A stretch of 64,000 nucleotides of DNA from CAWCAL01 sp963695075. Its GTDB lineage: Bacteria; Actinomycetota; Acidimicrobiia; Acidimicrobiales; CAWCAL01. Numbering within the stretch: position 1 is the first letter of the stretch; each line of letters starts with the position of its first letter. A program made the translations under genes and the position numbers. This document shows positions 48,938 through 55,836 of the stretch, in pieces. The notes beneath the pieces are model-generated. The model was not told where the DNA came from, searched no databases, and worked only from the letters and a program-made list of their open reading frames with translations. Where the stretch lies: the NCBI GenBank assembly GCA_963695075.1, contig CAVOFR010000007.1:1054001-1118000 (forward strand), in the 5' to 3' direction.

Positions 48938-49772
48938 CCGCCGAACACCACGAGCCACCATCCGTCATCGAGCTCGACCGATTCGGTCGGGATCAGGCCG
49001 GCCGGTGGCTTCCGGTGCGCTCGGATCAGGCGGTCCACCTGCGTAGCGGTCACTCCTGTGGCCCAGATCTGACCCCCTGGAGCCAACACCCGACCCAGGC
49101 GGCCGGCGGTCTCCTCGTGTGCGCCGATCGGCACGTTGGCGAGGATCAGGTCGAACGGCGCTCTCCCGGCCGCGTCGGCCACGGTTGCTCCCGCCACCAT
49201 GGCGCGGCAAGCGACTCCGTTCACATCGATATTGGACCGGGTGGCGCTGCGCGCCTCGGGCGCGACGTCGACCGCGGTCACCGTTCCGGCCCCCGATCGG
49301 ACGGCCAGCACTGCGAGCAGGCCACTGCCCGATCCGAGGTCGAGCACCGACGCGCCGTGGGGTGGCTGCCGTCTGAGTCGTGTTGCCAATGCCGCGGTGG
49401 TGGGATGGTTCCCGTACCCGAACGCCTCTCCCGGATCGAGGTGCACGACGAGGTCGGTGCTCTCCTGTGCGGCGTCGGCGTCGTGCTCGTCGTCTGCCGG
49501 CTCACGCCAGGCCGGCACCACCACGACGTCGGGTGCGATGCGCTGCGGGCGCGCGAGCGCTCGCCATCGATCGAGGTCGGTCCCGGGCTCGCGGATCCTC
49601 TCGGTCTTCCGATCGCGCAGAGTCGCGACAGCCGTAGCAAGGTCGTCGGCTCCGGCGAAGGTGGCGACGAAGAGCGCGGGCGCTCCTCGATGCCGACCGC
49701 GCCGGCGAGCCACAACCGGCCGGCGAGGAGATCCCCGTCGTCGCCGGGTCCGAGGTGCACCAAGAGCTGCAT
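48901..49772 (-). CDS. PrmA-like SAM methyltransferase with apparent frameshift
   Basis: The C-terminal 250 residues carry the PrmA/L11 methyltransferase blocks: LDPGEAFGYGNHPTTAALAT, SVLDLGSGSGLLAVLAV (SAM motif I), TAVDVAPEARSATRSNIDVN and LILANVPIGAHEE. The N-terminus, from ATG 49772 (MQLLVHLGPGDDG, then LAGRLWLAGAVGIEER), is in another frame. The switch lies near 49676-49690, where GIEER should run into PALFVATFAG. A one-base loss or a sequencing indel explains this; no slippery heptamer is evident. If real, the gene is inactive, because the N-terminal substrate-binding part is lost. The last 37 bp overlap the convergent CrtC-like gene. Confidence 0.7.
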
Positions 49773-50246
49773 GGACACAGAAGGCCTCTGATCCGAAGCT
49801 CGGGCTTGGGAGCGAGAAATGACCTACCCGGCAGCGACAGGGTGGGTGGGTGGGGTTGCCACCGCCGGGTAGATCGGCGTCCATGATAGGCACTCCTCCG
49901 CCGTTCGACCATGGCAAGGGAACCGAAATGTGCTCACTCGGACCAGGATTCAGTGGTTTTTTTCCAGAAATGGGACAGAAGTGTGTCGGCCGACACAGAC
50001 AGAACGCTTTCCGGGGTGCAGCATCCCCGCACCGGATCTGGTCACCCACGTGACCAGGGCAACCCGGTACCCCCGCACCGGGTTGCCGTCCGGTCGATCG
50101 GTGGGTGGAGGGACCCCGGGGTCGGGTGGGCGGGGTCCCAAGTAAACCCGCAGCTCTCGTGTCCCCTCGTCGAGCGAGCCGGGTTTGACGTCGCGCCTTT
50201 CTGCCGCGAGACTGCACAAGCTGAATCGAACCGCGGGGAGGTTCTC
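49773..50246. other. 474-bp intergenic region
   Basis: No credible gene is seen between the PrmA-like start and the TetR start. It holds a G-quadruplex motif within an inverted repeat (49824-49872), a T7 run at 49957-49963, the palindromic GTGTCGGCCGACAC (49982-49995) and C/G-rich direct stretches around 50040-50130. It could carry promoters for both flanking genes, but none is clear. Confidence 0.6.
49824..49872 (+). promoter_or_regulatory. G-quadruplex motif inside a hairpin loop
   Basis: CTACCCGGC (49824-49832) and GCCGGGTAG (49864-49872) are perfect 9-bp inverted arms. The 31-nt loop contains GGGTGGGTGGGTGGGG (49840-49855), a four-tract G4 motif with single-T loops. The right arm continues as GGGTAGATCGGCG, repeated at 51737-51749 between fpg and the K+ channel gene. 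Confidence 0.6.
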
Positions 50247-50846
50247 ATGGCAGAAACCGCGACGCCCAAGATCGACGGTCGGCGGGCTCGGAGCGAACGA
50301 AGTCAAGCTGCACTGATCGACGCGCTTCTGCAACTGCTGCGCGAGAGCGGCGAGGTGCCGAGTAGTCGCCAGATCGCCGAGACCGCCGGTGTGACCCAGC
50401 GGACGCTGTTCAATCACTTCGAACACCTGGGCCAGCTGTTCGCTGCTGCTCAGGAGGACCAGCTGCGGCGAGTGATGGACACTCTGCCATCGGTCGGTCC
50501 GGAGGGCCCGTTCGAGCATCGGCTCGACCGGTACGTCGCCGGCATGAGCGACGTGCTCGAGGAGAACGCACCCATCTACTGGATCGCGTACACGCGCGCC
50601 AACGACGTACCCGACGTGGCCGAGATGATCGAGGTCGGCCGCGAGCTGGGTCGGGCGATGCTCGAGCGTACGTTCGCGCCCGAGCTCGATCAGATGACGA
50701 CTTCTGACCGGACCGCGGTCTTCGACGCGCTCGAGCTGTCGATGTCAGCAGTGGCATGGCACCTTCGTCGTGAGATGCAGGAGCTCTCGGTCGAGGCGGC
50801 CACCGCTGCGGTCCGGCTCGAATGCGCTCGCCTGCTCGGTCATTGA
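50247..50846 (+). CDS. TetR/AcrR family transcriptional regulator
   Basis: A 199-residue regulator. The helix-turn-helix (about residues 28-70) reads SSRQIAETAGVTQRTLFNHF, with the usual Phe-x-x-Phe end. The C-terminal domain (YRLDRYVAGMSDVLEEN-like, EIGRELGRAMLERTFAPELD) is of the common all-helical type. ATG 50247 has GGGGAGG 5-6 nt upstream; in-frame sequence before it lies in the G-rich intergenic region. No obvious target adjoins it: fpg is convergent and the upstream region is non-coding. It may be autoregulated. Confidence 0.88.
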   Translation: MAETATPKIDGRRARSERSQAALIDALLQLLRESGEVPSSRQIAETAGVTQRTLFNHFEHLGQLFAAAQEDQLRRVMDTLPSVGPEGPFEHRLDRYVAGMSDVLEENAPIYWIAYTRANDVPDVAEMIEVGRELGRAMLERTFAPELDQMTTSDRTAVFDALELSMSAVAWHLRREMQELSVEAATAAVRLECARLLGH

Positions 50847-50868
50847 CCTCATCTCCGGTCGCTGCCCT

Positions 50869-51672
50869 TCAGCGGGTCTGACACGTCGGGCACCACGTGG
50901 TCGATCTCGCGTCGATGACCTTGCGACGCAGGGCCGTCCCGCACCGCTCACAGGGTCGGCCGGCTCTGCCGTAGCACCGGAGCGCGTGTTGGTTGCGACC
51001 CGTGTCACCCGCAGGTGTCCGGTAGTCGCGCAGCGTGGTGCCGCCGTTGTCGATGCCCCGCTGCAGCACGAGTCGGATCGCGCCGTGCAGCCTGGTTGAG
51101 CGCGGCGCAGAAAGACGTCGTGCCGCGGGGTTGATCCCGGCCTCCCACAAGGCTTCATCGCCGTAGATGTTGCCCACACCGGCCACTACTCGCTGCCCGA
51201 GGAGCTGCGTCTTGATCGCCCGGCGCGACCGCCGGAGCGCTTCGGCGAAGGCGACGGGCTCGAACGCGTCGGTGAGCGGTTCCGGGCCGAGGTTGGCGAG
51301 GGTGGGCATCGATTCGTACCGGCCGGTGGGAACGACGGCGATTCGACCGAACCGACGCACGTCCCGGAATTCGAGGCTGCTGCCATCGTCCAGAGCCCAA
51401 CGCGCCCTGACGTGCGGGTCGCTGCCGGTGGCGGGCCGGCCCGGCCGGAGCTGGCCGGTCATTCCGAGATGGATGACCAGCTCGCGCTGGTCGTCGAGGC
51501 TGAACAACAGGTACTTCCCCCGTCGCCCCGCCGCCGTGATCCGAGCGCCGGTCGCCTCCCTCGCTGCGGCGAACTTCGCCGAGGGGTGGTGTCCGGCCCG
51601 TTGGACGGTCCGTCCGACGAGCCACGGCGCGAGCTGGCGGAGCACCGTCTCGACCTCCGGCAGCTCAGGCAC
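50869..51672 (-). CDS. fpg: Formamidopyrimidine-DNA glycosylase
   Basis: A 267-residue Fpg/Nei-family DNA glycosylase/AP lyase. GTG 51672 is the start because it gives PELPEVET directly after Met, so that Pro2 is the N-terminal nucleophile and Glu3 the catalytic acid; an upstream start at 51696 would bury Pro2. RRGKYLLFSL has the conserved Lys, LGMTGQL and VGNIYGDEALW are family blocks with the Asn-Ile-Tyr, and the C-terminal zinc finger is CERCG then CPTCQ. The enzyme removes 8-oxoguanine and formamidopyrimidines. It is divergent from a K+ channel gene. Confidence 0.95.
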   Translation of the reverse strand: MPELPEVETVLRQLAPWLVGRTVQRAGHHPSAKFAAAREATGARITAAGRRGKYLLFSLDDQRELVIHLGMTGQLRPGRPATGSDPHVRARWALDDGSSLEFRDVRRFGRIAVVPTGRYESMPTLANLGPEPLTDAFEPVAFAEALRRSRRAIKTQLLGQRVVAGVGNIYGDEALWEAGINPAARRLSAPRSTRLHGAIRLVLQRGIDNGGTTLRDYRTPAGDTGRNQHALRCYGRAGRPCERCGTALRRKVIDARSTTWCPTCQTR

Positions 51673-51782
51673 CGGCCCGCACCGAACCTTCCGCATCGTG
51701 GGTCAGGGCCATGAGACCGGCACCCTAACGGTGGGTGGGTAGATCGGCGCCGCCTGTGCCGGGTACCCGCTGAACTCCTTAC

Positions 51783-51794
51783 TACCATCCTGCC
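51783..51794 (+). promoter_or_regulatory. -10 element of leaderless K+ channel gene
   Basis: TACCAT (51783-51788) is followed by exactly CCTGCC and the GTG at 51795. GGGTAGATCGGCG (51737-51749), shared with 49867-49879, lies upstream. Confidence 0.45.
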
Positions 51795-52865
51795 GTGGAA
51801 CCATCGGCACGAGCATCCAGGAACCCGCTGTGGTTGTTCCGGCCGAAGGGCCGGCTGATCGGGGCGCAGGCCGATCCCTGGGCCCGGTTCGGCTTCGGTC
51901 TCGGCCTCCTGACCATGGTGTTGGTGGTCGGGACCGTGGGCTACGTCATCTTGGGGCTCACCGTGCTGGATGCGGTCTACCAGACCGTCATCACGGTCAG
52001 TACGGTCGGTTTCCGGGAAGTCGGGATCGAGATCGAGCCGACCGCCGCGTACAAGATCTTCACGATTTTCCTCATACTCTTCGGCGCCGGCACGGTGCTG
52101 TACACCCTCGGCCTCCTGCTCGAAACGCTGCTCGAGGGCCGACTCAACGACCAGCTAAGGGGGCGATTGATGCAACGCCGAATCGATGAACTCGAGGGCC
52201 ATGTGATCGTGTGCGGTTGGGGTCAGGTGGGTCAGGCCATTGGCGCCTACGTCACCCGGACCGGCGCGGACGTCGTGATCGTGGACCAGTCCGAACAGGC
52301 GATGGCCATCGCCGATAGCCAGCTCGTCGTCGTCGGCGACGCCACCCGGGACGATGTCCTGCTAGCGGCGGGGATCATGCGGGCCCGCACGCTCATCTCG
52401 GCACTGGACCACGACGCCGACAACCTGTTCGTGACGGTCAGCGCCCGGACGTTCCGTCCCGATCTGCAGATCGTCTCGCGGGCGGTCGACCGCTCGACCG
52501 AGGAGAAGCTCCGTCGCGGCGGGGCCTCGCGGGTGGTGAATCCCCACGAGATCGGTGGTTCTCGCATGGCCGCACTGGCGCTGCACGAGTACGTGGCCGA
52601 GTTCCTGGAGCTGATGGTCCATGACCAGGACTGGTCGACCCGCCTGGAGCAGGTCCCCGTCCGGGAGCGATCGCCCTTCGCCGATCGGACCCTGGCCGAA
52701 TGCAACATCCGGTCCAAGACCGGAGCGATGGTGGTGTCGGTGCGCGACCGCAGCGGCGTGTTCCACACCAATCCAGCTGCCGAGCGACGGGTCGAGGTGG
52801 GGGAGGTCATAATCGCGATGGGCACCGGTGAGCAGTTGAGCGCTCTGGCCCGCGCCGCCAAATGA
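51795..52865 (+). CDS. Two-TM potassium channel with TrkA-N (RCK) domain
   Basis: A 356-residue ion channel subunit. TM1 is about residues 34-55. The pore loop has the filter TVSTVGFREV (residues 67-76; TVGF in place of TVGYG), and TM2 is about 88-110. A TrkA-N/RCK Rossmann domain (VIVCGWGQVGQAIGAYVTR, DQSEQAMA, VVVGDATRDDVLLAAGI) and a TrkA-C-like end (IIAMGTGEQLSALARAA) follow. A tetramer would form a ligand-gated K+ channel in the membrane. The GTG start is leaderless by position. It overlaps the GGCT-like gene by 4 bp. Confidence 0.92.
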   Translation: MEPSARASRNPLWLFRPKGRLIGAQADPWARFGFGLGLLTMVLVVGTVGYVILGLTVLDAVYQTVITVSTVGFREVGIEIEPTAAYKIFTIFLILFGAGTVLYTLGLLLETLLEGRLNDQLRGRLMQRRIDELEGHVIVCGWGQVGQAIGAYVTRTGADVVIVDQSEQAMAIADSQLVVVGDATRDDVLLAAGIMRARTLISALDHDADNLFVTVSARTFRPDLQIVSRAVDRSTEEKLRRGGASRVVNPHEIGGSRMAALALHEYVAEFLELMVHDQDWSTRLEQVPVRERSPFADRTLAECNIRSKTGAMVVSVRDRSGVFHTNPAAERRVEVGEVIIAMGTGEQLSALARAAK

Positions 52866-53227
52866 CCCCCTTCCTCTTCGCCTACGGCACGCTCATGGTC
52901 GGTCACTGTCGGTGGCCGATTCTGGAACCGTTCGTGGTCGGCGGTCCCCGGCCAGCCACCGCTGGTGGTCGGCTGTTCGACACCGGATTCGACTATCCGG
53001 CCGCACGATTCGATCTCCCCGGCGTGATTCACGGCCAGCTCCTCGGCCTCGTACCGGGCCGGGCCTCCACCGCGCTGGCGGTGTTGGACGAGGTGGAGGG
53101 TGGCGTCGAAGGCGACTACCGGCGGGTGGAGATCGGTACCGATCTGGAGCGGGCGGCGTGGTCCTATCAGTACGGGGGAGCGATCGAAGGGCTGGTGGAT
53201 CTGGACGGCCGCTGGTCCGGCGTCTGA
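52862..53227 (+). CDS. Gamma-glutamylcyclotransferase-like (AIG2/GGCT) protein
   Basis: A 121-residue protein with the GGCT-like signature FAYGTLMVGHC at the N-terminus, followed by GRLFDTGFDYPA, VIHGQLLGL and LDEVEGGVEGDYRRVEI. The Glu of DEVEG is the expected catalytic acid/base. Length fits bacterial YtfP-like proteins, which act on gamma-glutamyl compounds. It starts within the stop of the channel gene (ATGA). A link to K+ efflux or glutathione-like metabolism is possible but unproven. Confidence 0.87.
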   Translation: MTPFLFAYGTLMVGHCRWPILEPFVVGGPRPATAGGRLFDTGFDYPAARFDLPGVIHGQLLGLVPGRASTALAVLDEVEGGVEGDYRRVEIGTDLERAAWSYQYGGAIEGLVDLDGRWSGV

Positions 53228-53236
53228 CGCCGGGAG

Positions 53237-53650
53237 TCATGCGGGGAGGGGAATCCGGCCCGAGGAACGGGCCCACTTGAACGATCGCCAGGCTTCACGC
53301 AATGTCGCCTCGGGGTGGTCCTCGAAATACCGGCGGGCGTAGAGGAGATAGGTCTGCTCCGCACTCGGGGGCGACTCCGCCGCCACCTCGGAGCCCACTG
53401 GTGAGGACACGGACTCGACTTCGACGACGGGCGATTCAGCGTCGTCTTCTAGATGGCGGGCGATCCGGTCGATCAGCATGCTCTTGGTGCCCGACACCGG
53501 AAGGTGCTGGTCGCGGCAGTAGTCGGTCAGCTCGTCCTTCCACCAGTGCCACCGCCCGAACTCCGAAGCGGTCAGCGGTCGGCCCAGCGAAGGTCGAGAG
53601 CGGCTGCCCGACGGGTGAGCTGGATTGCGGTGTTCGGCGTCTGAACTCAT
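53237..53650 (-). CDS. SAP-domain protein (DUF6434-like)
   Basis: A 137-residue protein. The region LTASEFGRWHWWKDELTDYC followed by RDQHLPVSGTKSMLIDRI is a SAP-like helix-extended loop-helix motif, typically DNA-binding. The C-terminal half has TYLLYARRYFEDHPEATLRE, then WRSFKWARSSGRIPL, as in small bacterial SAP/DUF6434 proteins. ATG 53650 lies 6 nt after a GATACT -10 within a promoter almost identical to that of the HNH gene at 7613; GTG 53683 would overlap that promoter. A nucleic-acid role, perhaps in DNA-damage response, is inferred. Confidence 0.75.
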   Translation of the reverse strand: MSSDAEHRNPAHPSGSRSRPSLGRPLTASEFGRWHWWKDELTDYCRDQHLPVSGTKSMLIDRIARHLEDDAESPVVEVESVSSPVGSEVAAESPPSAEQTYLLYARRYFEDHPEATLREAWRSFKWARSSGRIPLPA

Positions 53651-53683
53651 GCGTCCAGTATCCGCGGGGGGTGTGACAGTCAC
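53651..53683 (-). promoter_or_regulatory. PafBC/RecA-NDp-like leaderless promoter of the SAP gene
   Basis: On the minus strand GTGACTGTCACACCCC (53683-53668) is followed by -10 GATACT (53662-53657) and 6 nt to ATG 53650. CTGTCACAC-N8-GATACT has the spacing of the RecA-NDp/PafBC element. Fifteen of the first 16 bases match the copy at 7580. Confidence 0.6.
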
Positions 53684-53686
53684 CTC

Positions 53687-53918
53687 GGCGCAGCGCTAAT
53701 CCGCTGCGCCGGCTTCGCCATCGGGTTCTTCTGTGCTCGCTGCTTCGCTCCGTCTCCGCAGCCTGGCGTGGCCGGGCTTCTGGGCGCAGCGGTGATCCGC
53801 TGCGCCGGCTTCGCCATCGGGTTCTTCTGTGCTCGCTGCTTCGCTCCGTCTCCGCAGCCTGGCGTGGCCGGGCTTCTGGGCGCAGCGGTGATCCGCTGCG
53901 CCGGCTTCGCCATCGGGC
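53687..53918. repeat. 96-bp tandem composite repeat (2.4 copies)
   Basis: Units at 53687-53782 and 53783-53878 and a partial unit at 53879-53918 are almost identical. Each starts with the GGCGCAGCG/CGCTGCGCC stem (loop CTAATC or GTGATC) and GGCTTCGCCATCGGG, then a B-like core (TCGCTGCTTCGCTCCGTCTC) and a third module ending GCGTGGCCGGGCTTCT. Ninety-six is a multiple of three, so the minus strand stays open and would encode a 32-residue repeat starting NPMAKPAQRI; no start or gene context supports translation. The same A and B modules occur at 21284-21415. Confidence 0.85.
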
Positions 53919-53963
53919 TGTCGTGGGCGAACTCCCGGGATCACGGTGCCCGACCCCTCGGGG

Positions 53964-53975
53964 TACGTTCCAGGT
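53964..53975 (+). promoter_or_regulatory. -10 element of leaderless carboxyltransferase gene
   Basis: TACGTT (53964-53969) is followed by 6 nt and GTG 53976. Confidence 0.45.
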
Positions 53976-55802
53976 GTGAGCGCACCCTCCCTCCACCCTC
54001 TCACGGCCGACTTCGCGGCGACGATCGTTCGAGTCGAGGTCGGGCCGGACGATGCCGTCTCTCCTGGATCACCCTTGCTCGTGTTGGAGGCGATGAAGAT
54101 GGAGCACGCCGTGGCCGCGCCGGTGGCCGGAATGGTTGACGAGCTCGCCGTCGCGGCCGGTGACGTCGTCGTTGCCGGCCAACTCCTGCTGACGATCGCC
54201 GTCTCGGCCGGTGCGGACCGCGATGCCGAGCACGGGGACGATGCGGTGGGCTTCGACCCGGCCGCGGCGCGTCCCGATCTCGATGCGCTCCGCGAACGGA
54301 AGGCCGTCCTGGCCGACGCGGCACGACCCGAGGCCGTCGCCCGACGGCATGCCCTGGGGCGACGGACCGCCCGCGAGAACCTCGCCGATCTCTGCGATCC
54401 GGACAGCTTCGAGGAGTACGGCGGCTTCGTGATCGCGGCCCAGAGGGCCCGACGGCCGCACGATGAACTCGTCCAGCGCACTCCCGCAGACGGGATCATC
54501 GCCGGCCTCGCCCGGATCGACGGTCACCGCTGCGCCGTGTTGTCCTATGACTACATGGTCATGGCTGGGACCCAGGGTATGGCGGGCCATCACAAGCAGG
54601 ATCGCTTCTTCGCCCTCATCGACCGGCTCCGGCTCCCGGTCGTGCTGTTCGCCGAGGGTGGGGGTGGTCGTCCCGGCGACACCGACCATCCGGTCGTGTC
54701 CGGGAACACGGTCAAGTCCTTCGCGTTGTTCGCAGGCCTGAGTGGGCTCGTGCCCACGATCGGGATCGCTTCCGGTAGGTGCTTCGCCGGCAATGCCGCC
54801 CTGCTCGGCTGCTGCGACGTGGTCATCGCCACCCCCGATGCCAACATCGGGATGGGCGGGCCCGCCATGATCGAGGGCGGCGGGCTGGGTAGTTTCAGCC
54901 CGGAGGACATCGGCCCCGTGTCCGTCCAGTCGCCCAACGGCGTGATCGACGTCCTCGCGGCCGGTGACGCCGATGCGGTGGTGGCGGCGAAGGCGTACCT
55001 CGGCTTCTTCCGGGGCAGGACCGAAGCCTGGGAGTGTGCCGACCAGACCACCCTTCGCCACCTGGTGCCGGTCGACCGCAAGCGCGTCTATGACAGCGCC
55101 CGCGTGGTCGCGACGCTGGCCGACACGGGGTCGACCCTCGAGCTCCGCGGGCCGTTCGGTACCGGGGTCAAGACGGTACTGGCCCGCATCGAGGGCCGGC
55201 CGGTCGGTATCGTCGCCAGCAATCCCGAGCATCTCGGTGGTGCCATCGACGCGGATGCGGCCGACAAGGCCGCTCGTTTCATGCAGCTGTGTGACGCCCA
55301 CGACCTGCCCATCCTGTTCCTCTGCGACACACCGGGATTCATGGTGGGACCCGACGCCGAGGAGTCGGCCCAGGTGCGGAGGTTCAGCAGGCTGTTCGTC
55401 ACCGGTGCCAGTGTGACCGTCCCGGTCATCACGATCATCCTGCGCAAGGCATACGGGCTCGGCGCCCTCGCCATGGCCGCCGGGGGCTTCCACAGCCCGG
55501 TGCTCACGGCGGCGTGGCCCACCGGCGAACTCGGGGGAATGAACATCGAAGGGGCCGTACAGCTCGGCGCCCGGCGTGAACTCGATGCCATCGACGACCC
55601 CACCGAACGCGAGCGGGTCTTCGAGGAGAGGGTGGCGCAAGTCTACGAGCGCAGTCGGGCGATGGACGGCGCCGAGATCTTCGAGCTCGATGACGTGATC
55701 GACCCGGCCGACACGCGTCGCCGGATCGTCAACACGCTACGAAGTTGTCCCGATCCGCCGCAGCGGTCGGGGAAGAAGCGACCGATGGTCGACACCTGGT
55801 GA
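53976..55802 (+). CDS. Biotinyl domain - acyl-CoA carboxyltransferase fusion
   Basis: A 608-residue protein. Residues 1-75 form a biotinyl/lipoyl domain with EAMKMEH (biotinylated Lys41). The rest is a carboxyltransferase like the beta subunits of acetyl-, propionyl- or methylcrotonyl-CoA carboxylase: RRTARENLADLCDPDSFEEY, LSYDYMVMAGTQGMAGHHKQ, then FAEGGGGRPGD and LFLCDTPGFMVGPDAEESAQ, RKAYGLGALAMAAGG. In most carboxylases the biotin domain is on the biotin carboxylase (alpha) chain; here it is N-terminal on the carboxyltransferase, and no biotin carboxylase gene is nearby. GTG 53976 lies 6 nt after TACGTT; GTG 53946 is an alternative. Confidence 0.88.
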   Translation: MSAPSLHPLTADFAATIVRVEVGPDDAVSPGSPLLVLEAMKMEHAVAAPVAGMVDELAVAAGDVVVAGQLLLTIAVSAGADRDAEHGDDAVGFDPAAARPDLDALRERKAVLADAARPEAVARRHALGRRTARENLADLCDPDSFEEYGGFVIAAQRARRPHDELVQRTPADGIIAGLARIDGHRCAVLSYDYMVMAGTQGMAGHHKQDRFFALIDRLRLPVVLFAEGGGGRPGDTDHPVVSGNTVKSFALFAGLSGLVPTIGIASGRCFAGNAALLGCCDVVIATPDANIGMGGPAMIEGGGLGSFSPEDIGPVSVQSPNGVIDVLAAGDADAVVAAKAYLGFFRGRTEAWECADQTTLRHLVPVDRKRVYDSARVVATLADTGSTLELRGPFGTGVKTVLARIEGRPVGIVASNPEHLGGAIDADAADKAARFMQLCDAHDLPILFLCDTPGFMVGPDAEESAQVRRFSRLFVTGASVTVPVITIILRKAYGLGALAMAAGGFHSPVLTAAWPTGELGGMNIEGAVQLGARRELDAIDDPTERERVFEERVAQVYERSRAMDGAEIFELDDVIDPADTRRRIVNTLRSCPDPPQRSGKKRPMVDTW

Positions 55803-55836
55803 CCGTTCGGCGTCGAAGCGCCTGTGCGGGGGCCCC

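Noticed and set aside
50869..51696. Upstream start for fpg at 51696
   Set aside because: It would add 8 residues before PELPE and remove the catalytic N-terminal Pro.
53687..53918. CRISPR-like array
   Set aside because: The units are 96 bp and identical throughout, with no variable spacers and no cas genes.
53696..54499. Minus-strand frame with a 32-residue repeat (NPMAKPAQRI...)
   Set aside because: It is produced by the 96-bp DNA repeat whose length is a multiple of three; the part beyond it is antisense to the biotinyl domain. Kept only as a repeat observation.
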